Assembly: GCF_035046485.1 (NCBI RefSeq)
Contig: NC_085138.1
Location: 430,639,265 to 430,703,264, forward strand
Direction: 5' to 3'
Length of the DNA: 64,000 nucleotides
Source: Aedes albopictus
Taxonomy: Eukaryota; Arthropoda; Insecta; Diptera; Culicidae
A program made the translations under genes and the position numbers. Below are positions 21,163-30,944 of the stretch, one piece after another; the first letter of the stretch is position 1, and every line of letters starts with the position of its first letter. Under the pieces are notes generated by a model that was not told where the DNA came from, searched no databases, and worked only from the letters and a program-made list of their open reading frames with translations.

Positions 21163-21368
21163 TTGTACCATTTGGGCAGGTGTACCTATTTTGGGCACTT
21201 GCCGCTATAACTAAGTCATTTTCAAACTGATTGACCTGAAATTTTGTATAGAGTTAGACACGTACAGTATCTAACTCTGAACAAAAATTCATATCAATCG
21301 GTTTGAAATTGACTTAGTTATAGCGGCAAGTGCCCAAAATAGGCACACCTGCCCAAATGGTACAAGAC
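21163..21368. mobile_element. Small palindromic MITE b
   Basis: Arms of about 90 bp: left starts TTGTACCATTTGGGCAGGTG, right ends with its complement. Both contain CGCTATAACTAAGTCA or complement. The order of words parallels MITE a (CCAxTTGGGC, then TATAACTxAGTCA, then ATTGAC), so the two are probably diverged relatives. Confidence 0.65.
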
Positions 21369-21694
21369 CCTCTTTTGAGTTCATCAAAATGGTAAATCGA
21401 TATATTCAAAACTAAATATGACTTCTGCAATACTTTAAATTTAACTTGTAAATTATTTTACAAGACCTTTGAGACTTGTAATCAAAAGTTCAAGTCATAG
21501 CTAATATTTTATACTTGTAGTTTGTTTATGCAACATACACTTGTAAATTCTACTAATAATATTAGTCCATCCGACTTGTAGTATTGGACTTGTAACTTGT
21601 ATGTACTTGTAGTATTTTTTTATGCAACAGAAAATTATAAGTTACAAGCTACAAGACTAATATTATTAGTAAAATTTTCATTATGCTACAGGCC

Positions 21695-21900
21695 CCAGGT
21701 GGAATACCTGAAGAAACACCTGGAAACCCTTGGTGAAATATGTACCTAAGTTTTCAATAGGAATCCAAAGAAAAATTCCTAGAGGTGCGCTTGGAGGAAT
21801 TCCTGGAGAAATTTCTGAGAAAATACATAGAGGTATACCCGGCGGAATTTCTTTTGAAATCTCTGCAAGAATGTCTTCCTACCTTTCCTCAAGAATCTGA
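21695..21900. repeat. Degenerate GGAATTCCTGGAG repeat
   Basis: The same short-period texture resumes after the PIF-like element, which suggests that element inserted into a longer tract continuing from 19620-20087. Confidence 0.5.
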
Positions 21901-21903
21901 ATA

Positions 21904-22350
21904 CAGGTACTCTTCGATATAACGTACAAAAAGTTTTCTCTTTGTACGTTATATCGAAGTGTACGTTATATCGAAGCAGAGAAAAAAATAATATTTTTTT
22001 GCTAAAATTGATGATTTCGACATGAAATTAACCCCAAATAATGATTTTGGTGAAAATCACAAAACCAATAATGAAAAACATGACTTTTCACGAAAAAGTA
22101 ATTTCGTTTTTTGTGTTTCGATATAACGTACACAAAATTTTACCCCAATTTGCGCTAATTTTAAGTAACAAGGTTAATACTGCAAGAAAACATTGATTTG
22201 AGTGGTTTCGTAGCTTATCTGAGGGTTATTCCTGGGAAAAATTAAAATTTTCAATGTTGTACGTTATATCGAAACAAAATGTACGTTATATCGGAATCGC
22301 TATATCGAGGGTACGCTATATCGAGGGTACGTTATATCGAAGAATACCTG
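21904..22350. mobile_element. pogo/Tigger-like MITE
   Basis: Bounded by TA on each side (21902-21903 and 22351-22352). Ends read CAGGTACTCTTCGATATAAC and its near-complement. The 13-mer ACGTTATATCGAA or a variant recurs at least seven times, mostly subterminally. pogo/Tigger elements start CAG and use TA targets; the interior is AT-rich without transposase. Confidence 0.65.
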
Positions 22351-22352
22351 TA

Positions 22353-22960
22353 CTTTGAAAGAATCAGTAGAAAAAATTCTGACGGAATCCTTGGGGATTT
22401 TCTTAGTCTTAAAGGAAAATCTAAATGAATGTTAAGAAATATTGGGAATTCCCTTAATAGTTACTTGTAGAATTTCTACAGCAATCCTTGGAGAAAAATC
22501 TTTAGAAAGCTTCCGAGAAAATTTTCTAAACAAAAATCCATGCAGTTTTTTTTTTTGAAAAAATTCATGGAAGGTTTTCAAGATGAATGCTCTGAAAATT
22601 TTCTGGAGGATGTTCTTTGAAAAAAAAATCTGAAGAAATTCGTTGATGAATTTCTGGTACAATCTATGTAAGATTTTTTAAAAGGAATTCTTGAAGTATT
22701 TCCTTAAAGAATCCATGCAATATTTTTGGAAGTTGTCCGTGCAAGACTTTTTTTAAGGAGTTCTTGGAGAAATTTCTGGAGAACATTCTAAAGTCCAAAC
22801 TAAACCCTAGAAGATTTTGTGAAACAAAATTTCTAACTGAATTTCTTTAGGGTTTTCTGGATGATTTTTTTAAGTAAATCTTTCCAAAGGAGTCCCTGAA
22901 AGATTTTTTTTAAAGAATTCCTGAGGGATTTTTTCAGGAATCCGTGATTTTTTGAATGAA
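22353..22960. repeat. Degenerate AATTCTTGGAG-type repeat
   Basis: Diverged short-period repeat in the same style. Frames here, such as 76 codons at 22432-22662 minus, are repeat-derived. Confidence 0.5.
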
Positions 22961-23040
22961 TCCTACCCGAGTAGAAGTAAAAATCAGAAAAATATCATCA
23001 TTTGATATTCCTCAATGAAGTACTCAAGATCATAATTAGC

Positions 23041-24414
23041 CAGTGCCGGATTTAGGCCTCGGGGGGCCCGGGGCAAACCCTAAAAAGTGGGCCCCCAGAA
23101 TCAAAATTTCGAAAAAAATGAACCAAACAATTACGTTTTTTTTTCTTAATCTTATGTATTATTTTGGACTTAATATTGAAAGCTTCTGATTTCTGAACTT
23201 CTCCAAAACTCCGACAAATAGAAAATTATTCGAACATTTAATTTGATATTTGACTCAAATGTCATTATGCTAGAGTATCTAAATGACATCTCGTCCAGAT
23301 AGTGCATATATTTTAAACTTTGATCCAAATTGAAAACATTTATACAAGTTTAAGAACTTAGCGTTCAGTTAAAAATCTACTAAAACATGCTGCAACTTTA
23401 TTTGAGATTGCACGGGATCGACGAGTATTTCAAAATTCAGATTATATAAAGATTAGTCTCTTGGGAGCAACTGTAGCAATAAATCTTAATATCTTCAGTA
23501 AAACCAAACATAAAGATATGGAAAGTTACAGTTTCCAGGACACTCGGTTTTCAAAACTAGCCTTAACTCCCAAACATCTCCAGAATTCATCATCTTCTCT
23601 TTTTCATGATAGCAGCGAACTGATGCAAATAAGTATAAGACATTTGTTTCCAAAATATAATCATAATCAACAAACGTATGAATAATTGTATAATCATTGT
23701 GAAATAATAGATAAATTTGTGAAACTATTGAAATTTATATTGATGTACAATTGCTCAAAAGCTTAATCTTTCTTGCACTCTGCTTAGAGACACATTTTCT
23801 AGCAACTTGAAGTCACGGAAAAGTGTTTCCACTCGATAAGAACTTTCAAGGGTTTTTAGAGAAAATCGCATATTTTGAAATACTGCACCAAAAATTATGA
23901 AACTTTTGATTTCGAATTATTCTTAAGAGAAAATCCAGATAAATGGCCAAACATAGTTTAGATACCTTTAAGAATCCTATTATCAGTTCTTTTTTTAGTG
24001 TGACGTCCTCACTGGGACACTGCTTCTTACCTTAGTGTTCTATGAGCACTTCCACAGTAACTGTGGAACTGTTATTAACAAAGAGTTTCCTTTATCAATG
24101 ACCATTTCGTATGTGCATACCGTGTGGCAGACACGAAGACACTCTTTTCCTAAGGAAGTCAAGGATTTTCCTTTACGAAAAGTTCTTGGAACGACCGGGA
24201 ATTGAACACGTCACCCTTAGTATGGTCATGCGGAATATCCACACCTTAACAGCTGTGGCTATAGGGGCTTTGTATAAAATATGAACGCTCATTCACGTGA
24301 TTTTCATATGGTTTCGTTGAAAAATATAAATTGTATTTCGGATTCTTGGGGGGCCCCCTTCATCGGGGGGCCCGGGGCACTTGCCCCCTTTGCCCCCCCT
24401 TAAATCCGGGCCTG
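23041..24414. mobile_element. Non-autonomous hAT transposon with 8-bp target duplication
   Basis: The exact 8-bp direct repeat TAATTAGC flanks it (23033-23040 and 24415-24422). Ends are CAGTGCCGGATTTAGG and CCTTAAATCCGGGCCTG. CAG-type ends with an 8-bp duplication are diagnostic of hAT. Both ends carry a GGGGCCCGGGGCA block, so the termini are very GC-rich while the interior is AT-rich. The largest frame, 74 codons at 23461-23685, shows no transposase motif. Confidence 0.8.
23998..24270 (-). mobile_element. Feilai: Old Feilai SINE copy
   Basis: A diverged copy of the SINE at 4898-5178 in the same orientation. It shares GTGTTCTATGAGCACTTCCA, GTGTGGCAGACACGAAGA and GACCGGGAATTGAAC. Many substitutions and small indels indicate age. 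It is nested inside the hAT element. Confidence 0.75.
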
Positions 24415-24609
24415 TAATTAGCTATTGATTTGTTTGACATAAGAGATAAACGATCAAAAATAAGATCAAAAGTTAGTATGGGGAAGAACATAATAATATC
24501 TCATTTTGATGTTATAAGATCAGACTAATATCTGAGGAGATCTGGGCTGTAGCACATCTAACCAATATCATAAAATGATCTGACAGATGGATTAGAGTAA
24601 AAAAAAAGA

Positions 24610-24690
24610 AAAATTGCCGCGACCAGAATCGAACCCATAACCTTGTGATTTATGAGCAGTGACATTACCACTGCACTACGACTCATATCT
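24610..24690 (-). pseudogene. tRNA-like sequence, pseudogene or SINE head
   Basis: On the minus strand it has an A-box TAGTGCAGTGG, a CTCATAA stretch where an elongator-Met-like anticodon loop would lie, a B-box GGTTCGATTCT and a GCGGCA end followed by a T-rich run. Acceptor and T stems pair poorly, so it is not a convincing functional tRNA. Confidence 0.35.
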
Positions 24691-24785
24691 GAAAATATGA
24701 GGTAACAAGAGCATTAAGTTCTACGTTTTCCAAGGTGTTTGCGAGTCATGGAAGTTGTGTTGGTTTGGTCCCGCCATGTTGTAGA

Positions 24786-24985
24786 TGAGTGTGTAAAAGA
24801 ACTAATTGTGATCTTGAATAGTAGTTTTCAGAGCTTACAATTTTTCGGATGTGATAGATGCATGTGTCAAAGAACTGATTTTGATCTTGAGCAGTAATTT
24901 TCAGATCTTTCGAATTCTGGATGTGATGGAAATTTGAAGAGCTAATTTTGATCTTGAGTAGTATTTCTCAGATTTCTCAATGATA
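24786..24985 (+). repeat. Tandem repeat, about 70-bp unit, three copies
   Basis: The marker GAACTAATTxTGATCTTGA recurs at about 24799, 24872 and 24938, each followed by AGTAxTTTTCAGA and a GGATGTGAT word. Confidence 0.65.
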
Positions 24986-24989
24986 AATG

Positions 24990-26480
24990 TTCTATTGCAG
25001 AATATTAATATAGTTTCCACCCAAAATTTTCAAACTGACGTGATGGTATGGAAAATGAAAATGAATTAAGACTCAATTAGTAATTGTGTATTTTTCTAAA
25101 CAAAGAGAGCACTTTTCTCTAGATGATTTCACATTTTATGCTCTTTCTCTGAATTGTTAACAAAGCTAGTGATCCAAACTTCAAAAACGACATGCGTAGA
25201 AACATGTTTGGTTTATTTTGCGCCTTAAATAGGACGAATTTCCACCAGTAGGACGCAATCAGTGAAGTACTAGATTGTGGTAATGAGCTAAATTTTTGTA
25301 TGGTGAGAAGGTAAATTGTCAATCTCTGCAACGAAATGACGCAAAATGCCTGGCTCCTGCCTGATTCCTTGCCTAACCTAATGGTGTTTGAGCAAAACTT
25401 TAGGTAACTGTGTTATTGTTTTCTCCATTTCTTGCAACAAAGTTTTATTCCAACAGCACCAAATAAGGCAAGGAATCATAATACCCACGCCTCCTGCATA
25501 ATTTCGGTGCAGAAACGGAGAATTTACCTTCTAGCCATAAAAAATCAGCTAAAAATCTAGTATGTACTTCACTGAACGTACTCTATTGTGAACTGTCGCC
25601 CAGAAAAGCTTTGGAAACATTTAGAAGATCGTAGTCGTCACGACTGTCGTCTGTTCGTATACCCGAGGTAGAATCGCTACGCAATTCGTTGCTTGGTTGA
25701 AACTCAAAAAGCTTGTCGTCTGCAGCGGTATGTTTTTCGTCTAATTTATTCAACTATTTGAAGTGAATTATAGTGCATTCATAGGCGTGTTATTCTGCGC
25801 AAGATCAATAAAATTAACATACATAACACTGAACTGTTTCGTGTTTATTTATCTTTTGCCTAGCAGCAAGCAGAAAACCTCATTCAGTGGGAACAAGCGG
25901 AAAACGGAACAAAACAGCTCTCAAGGTATGCTGCGTGTAATATTCATCAACGTGTACATTTACACGTCTGGCTCTCTATTCCTGATCGTGTAAATTTGAA
26001 ATGTGATGGAATTTTGCGTTTATTTTGATGCTCCAAAAATGTGCATCGAAATCAATGCAATTTTACACGAATGTTTTAACTGTGTGTTGAATCTAGAATC
26101 AAACGGTCCGTTTTTCGAAATGGACGTATTTTGTTTAGCGGGCCGATAAAGTTCCCAAATTGCCCGGTGATTAATTTATTGGATTCGTCCCACAAATGCA
26201 AGCTCGACATCGAGGTCCAGCTCATGTTGTCATCGGACTCAATTGGAAAGCCTCTGCTGGTTTACTCACAGTGAAATAAAATAATTATAAACTGGGATTA
26301 AGAAATCTATCAGGTAAAATCAGTATATATTTTTATGCCTTTTTCAAAGAAAAGCGAATATCGATTACATGCATTTTTTTGTGCCGATTGCTCTGTTTTT
26401 TTTTTTGTTCAATTGCCGCATCCATAAACCCGCTTATTGAAAATGAAGGCCACTTCTATTTCCTTTTTGTCCCAGTGTTC
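24990..26480. other. Unclassified interior of the composite
   Basis: No coding domain is recognisable. Bases 25860-25925 lie between an AG and a GGTATG and could mimic an exon with splice sites, but the peptide in any frame is unfamiliar. The region may be remnant transposon sequence. Confidence 0.3.
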
Positions 26481-26489
26481 GTTGGTAAA

Positions 26490-26740
26490 ATTTGTGGTGT
26501 ACATAAGGGAACATCTATTTATTATGTAACGCTAAATTCGATATTTTTGAACTCGTTGGTTGGTTCATTAGGACCTGGCGGAATCCATAATGTGCTTTTG
26601 TATGATAACTCCAACTTTTTTGTATGGGTCGTAACGCTAGGCTGTATTCCCTATTCCCCTGGAGCGTTACGGAATTTTTTGAACCCTTATCTCCTGAAGC
26701 GTTACGTTATTTGGGGACGGCGCATAATGAAAGTTTAAAA
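26490..26740. repeat. GTTACG-rich dispersed repeat, copy 1
   Basis: It contains TTTTTTGTATGGGTCGTAAC and several GCGTTACG words, then GGACGGCGCATAATG. A relative lies at 58400-58545 with GTATGGGCCGTTACGCTCGG and GTGGACGTCGCCT. Confidence 0.5.
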
Positions 26741-26989
26741 ATTAAAATAGTTTTTATGCGCAATGTTGGGAAATTTCGACATTTATACAGCGGGTTGCAA
26801 TAGGCTTTCCAAAGATCAAATTAAGTACTAATTTTGAAATTATATCACGATGAGGTATTGAGCAGATATTTGGCAACTTTTTGAATATCTCATCAATATC
26901 ATTTTGAGATATGACATCAAAATTTGATTGTTTAAAGATATGATAATGATATTCACGTCTACCCGGGTAGGATGGATTTCAGGAAGGGC

Positions 26990-27620
26990 CCATGAAAGAA
27001 TTATCTTAAAATCTGTGGAAGTTTCTAAGTAATCCTTGGAGAAATTTGGAAAGTAGGCTCTAGTGGAAAATCTGGAAATTATTAGAAGAGAAATTATTAG
27101 TTAGAAATTATTAGTCACATTTATAATTTAAGCCTTGGGAGATTTTCTGGAAAAAATCCCTCGAGAAATTTGTAAAGCAGCCCCTTAGGCCCTGTTGAAA
27201 ATTCCCGAATAGATCTCATATTTTTTTTTTCTTGAAGGAGTCCCGAGGAATTTCTGAAGAAATTCCAGGAAGATGTTCTGAAAGAAAATTCAGATTATAA
27301 AAAAGTCCATGGAGCAATTTCTAAGGCAAGTTCAGAGAAAGTTTTTGAATAAATCCTTGGAAGATCGTTTGAGAGAATGCTTAAAGGTGAGAGAATGCCG
27401 AAGGAATTTTTCGAAAAAAAAAAAAAAAAAAACTAGAAATGTCCCGCCAAATTGGGTACATCTTCTAAAAAAATCTCTGAACTAGTCTCTGGAGGAGTTT
27501 CTGCAGAAACTTATACACAACTCTTTGAGAAACTTTTGGAGGACGAAATTGGGAAATGCTGGAGGAATTTCTGGTGAAATCCTTGAAAGAATTACCAAAG
27601 TAACCTCAGTACAGTTTTTT
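26990..27620. repeat. Degenerate GGAATTTCTGAAG-type repeat
   Basis: Short-period diverged repeat with a poly-A run at about 27417-27431. Confidence 0.5.
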
Positions 27621-27654
27621 TTAATGAACTTTAAGGGCATAATACTGTGGAGGA

Positions 27655-27905
27655 CAGACTAATTCTCCACAGGCTCCGTTTGTGGTTAGGTTTATATCAG
27701 ACCCTCCTAACCATTCATTCCTTGGCACGGTAAGCATAAAGTCGCATAACACCATGAATTAGAGGTCACCTGTTTAGTGGAGTCTTACCACTGACTGGAT
27801 CAGGCGGTCCGTAGTGTTATTCTTAGCCAATTGAGACAACCGCTACCGACACTACACAGCTATCTAGGCTGATCGGCAAAAGAAGTTAACATTGATGGTT
27901 AACTT
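27655..27905 (+). repeat. Dispersed repeat, copy 2
   Basis: The counterpart of 9585-9830, with the shared words in the same order (GGCTCCGTTT, CATTCATTCCTTGGCACGG, GGTCACCTGTTTAGTGGA, GTCCGTAGTG). Divergence between copies is substantial. Confidence 0.45.
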
Positions 27906-28099
27906 CCAAACGAGCCTGAACAACCCACAAACAAGGGGTTTGAGGGGCAATTCACGGAATTTCAGAGTAGTTTCAGAAAATTTCAGGGGGTTTCAGGAAT
28001 TTGAAGGGCGTTGCTAGAGATTTTAGGGGCGTATGATAGCATTTCAGGTGCTTTTTGAGGTTGTTACGGTGGTAATGAGGATTTATGGGGATCGTTGGT

Positions 28100-28570
28100 G
28101 AATTCTTTGTAGCAGACCGCAAACTCCGTATAACGGGTGCGAAAACAGCTTTAAGCTGAAATTTTATTGCTTCATTATTTAACCATTAGTTCACGAATAA
28201 TTCAGTTGGTATTACTTACATAATTCGGTCTCCAGCTCCATTTACAATAGTTTTTAATTACCCCGTAACATATATAATCTTCTGTGATCTATCTGTGATA
28301 ATAGGTTTAAGGTTAGAATAACAAATGTATGAACTTGTTGAAACTTACTGTGATACAATTCTGTGATTTTAGTTTACTTCATATTTATCTATTTGGCAAG
28401 TGAATAAATCAACTGTTAGCTGTCAGTAGATTTTGGAATATTAGAATTTAACACCATAATTAGTCAAAAAACTCTCAATTACATTGGCATGACTCTTCAC
28501 TCTATGTATCACAATTATGACTCTAATCTGTAATCGTTTTGTATGACATTTGTCTATAGCGCACGATCAT
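28100..28570. other. No recognisable feature
   Basis: AT-rich sequence between two patches of the TTTCAGGGG-type repeat (27940-28080 and 28580 onward). I see no ends, domains or RNA structure. Confidence 0.25.
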
Positions 28571-28579
28571 TGTTTATTT

Positions 28580-29225
28580 CGGGCAGTGTTGGCAGCAACA
28601 GAGGTATTTCAGGTCAGGGTCGTATCAGGGGGTTTCAAGAACATCTTTAATCAAATAGCATTTCAGGGGCGTTTCAAAGGACTTTCGGATGCGGTCCTCT
28701 ACATCTTTCTGGAACACCTCAAAGATCCCCCTAAAACCCTCTCAAACCCCACATAATGCACCTGAGACGCTCAGAAACTCCCTAAAACACCTCCGTAACG
28801 CTCTGAACCCCGCCGAAAACGCTCTGAAACATCCTGAAATGCCTACAAAATCCCCTTTAAAACCCCTCGGACCCCATGTAACACACCTGAGACACTCCGA
28901 AACCCTCGAAAACGCCTTCGTAAGGCCTGTGAATCCCGTGAAAAATGCTCTGAAACTTCCTGAAATGCCTCCAAAATCCCCTCGGGACCAATGTAACGCA
29001 CCCCCAAAAACGGCTACCTAACGCCTCCTTGGACCCCATGTAACGCACGTGAGACCTTCGGAAACCCCCGAAAACATACCTGTAACGCCTCCAAAACCCG
29101 TCGAAAACCCTGTGAAACTCTCTGCAATTTTTTCGAGAGCCCCGTTAGACCCCTGAAAACTCCCCTAAGATCTCCTTGTACCCCGCTGAAACTCCCCTGT
29201 GACTTCCATTTGCTCATCCCTATAA
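28580..29225 (-). repeat. 126-bp-family repeat, antisense copies
   Basis: Markers CCCATGTAACxCACCTGAGAC recur at about 28749, 28871 and 29035. Between them are CCTCCAAAATCCCC, ACGCCTCCGTAACG-like and CTCGAAAACGCC words. On the minus strand these match the tandem array at 56780-57350. Units here are more degraded and one is truncated. Confidence 0.6.
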
Positions 29226-29229
29226 ACAC

Positions 29230-29660
29230 CCCCTGGCCGCCGTTGCAATATTTACCGTCATTATTAAATATTCTTATGCACTATATTGGTTATGAGTAGC
29301 TTTACCTCTTTTTATGCAGGGTATGAAAAAAGGTGCATAAATTAAAAGTGCATACAAATAACATAAATTGAAGTTTTAGTGTATAAAGTTATTGTGTATG
29401 TCCATTGCTCAAAATATTGGTTTTGAATCAATCGTACATAATTTGGTGACAAAAGATTTGGATTGTAATATGCTAGCGAGATAGTGTTTTTTCGTTATTT
29501 AGCGAGAATTACCAATATATGCCAAAAAGTCCGAGCCTTTTATCGAAGATTTAGTTTTCATGCAGTTCCTATTTGTTTTGGTACATTTTGGTAAACAATT
29601 TAAATTAAAAAAAAACGAATATTAAAATGTCCACTACATCGAGGTATACCTGTACTTGTA
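29230..29660. mobile_element. Possible pogo-like remnant
   Basis: The right edge reads ACATCGAGGTATACCTGTAC, which resembles the TATCGAAGAATACCTG end of the MITE at 21904-22350. The other end is not evident. The interior is AT-rich. Confidence 0.25.
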
Positions 29661-30930
29661 AAGCAGTTTCATTAATACTAAAGTCTTAACGCACACTGAG
29701 ACAGTAAGAAAAAAAAATAAGCAATATCTCAAAAAAGTGATGAGAAAAATTATCAAAGTCTTCGATTACTGAGAGATGATTTTTCTTGTAATCAACTGCA
29801 CAAAAATTATTGAAAAATGTTACTACGTAGCAATAGCCATTCAGGCTCAGTTTTAGAAAAATCATTGCATTTCTTTCAACTGCTCGAAAAAAGAAATCCT
29901 AGAGAAACACCAAAACCGCATAATGGTAGAATCTGCTGGTTTATCTGGTGTAAAATAACAATGAATGTCGAGACTTGTCCCAGCACCTACCCAACTCCCA
30001 AACCACCCTTGACCACTTTTCTTTCCAGTCCCAGTCTACTCCATCCAACATAATGCGCCTCCTAACATTGTTGGGGCAGGCTGGAAAGAATGTTGGCACA
30101 TTTTCACTACACAACATCAGTCAGCCGCAACTTTCCGTTCGTTGTCGACTTTGCTACCACCAGGCACAGGGCGCCAGATTTTCCTTCTTTCTGCTCCCAA
30201 CAACACTCTGTCTGAGGCCGGAAAAAAGAAACTCGTAAGTCACTTTCTCTCTTCCGGCCGCGGTCGTCCCGATACGACGACGACGGTGCGGTGTAGTGCG
30301 CGGCCACCTCCATGCCGGGCTGTGCGAATGAAGATTTTATTCTCCTGGCTTCCTGCATAATGGATCGTTTCCAGTCGCAAGGAAAGAAAATGTAGGTGGC
30401 TGTGTGGAAGGAAAGAGAGCCTAGTGCCTAAAACAATGTGCAAACTGATGTTGTGGGAGGAACTCGGCAGCATAACCGGAACGGTGTCAGTTCCCAGTGC
30501 GGAACAAAAGGGAACAAGTAGAGACAACAGTACCAGTAGTAGCAGACCGTGTCCTGTGCCGGTATCACCCCCCAAAAGAACTAGAACGAAAAACTTTACG
30601 TTCTTCTCCAGGGGTGAACTGTTTTAAAATCACATAAATTTCTAGCCAGTTTTAAATCTTTGTCCTTCGCGTACCCCCGCTCCCCGACTGCCTAGTCGAC
30701 TGGCCTGTTTCGGGAACCGCGAAATGTAGTGACGCCAGCGGTTGGAATAATGGATGGCGGCGATGAAATTTGTTATGGCGACGAGTGAATAAAGCGAAAA
30801 ATTAATTATCATGAGATAATTTTGGAAACCACTTCTAATCGGTCTAGAACAATTAATCATATTGGATGTAGTCAACATTTGGAATCGTTCCAGCTTTCTT
30901 CAGATTATTAAGGTGACATAATAAATACAA
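29660..30930. other. Unique-sequence island
   Basis: A mixed-complexity block, GC-richer at 30150-30330, with ACGACGACGG-type runs. Frames up to 111 codons overlap on both strands (30240-30575 minus). None shows a domain I recognise. Confidence 0.4.
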
Positions 30931-30944
30931 CATAATTGCTTTCT

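Larger units (their letters stand above)
20091..21694. mobile_element. Non-autonomous PIF/Harbinger-like element
   Basis: Inverted ends: GGCCCTGTAGCATAAT at the left and ATTATGCTACAGGCCC at the right, followed inward on both sides by ACTAATAATATTAG. The 3-bp direct repeat CAG may flank it. GGGCC/TGT-type ends and a 3-bp duplication suggest PIF/Harbinger or ISL2EU, but no transposase is present. Subterminal sequence is rich in ACAAGTTACAAG and TAATATTA words. Two smaller palindromic elements lie inside. Confidence 0.5.
22961..26972. mobile_element. Composite element with CTACCCG inverted ends
   Basis: The left end reads TCCTACCCGAGTAGAAGT and the right end ACGTCTACCCGGGTAGGA, both followed inward by ATATCATxATC words in inverted orientation. 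The body is a mosaic: a hAT insertion (23041-24414), a tRNA-like stretch, a 70-bp tandem repeat and unclassified sequence. It might be a DNA element enlarged by nested insertions, or two related MITEs bracketing unrelated DNA. Confidence 0.4.

Noticed and set aside
24786..24985. CRISPR-like spaced repeats
   Set aside because: Only three diverged tandem units with no distinct spacers, in a eukaryotic genome.
25860..25930. Exon-like segment between AG and GGTATG
   Set aside because: No frame gives a recognisable peptide and there is no partner exon. Splice-like dinucleotides are common by chance.
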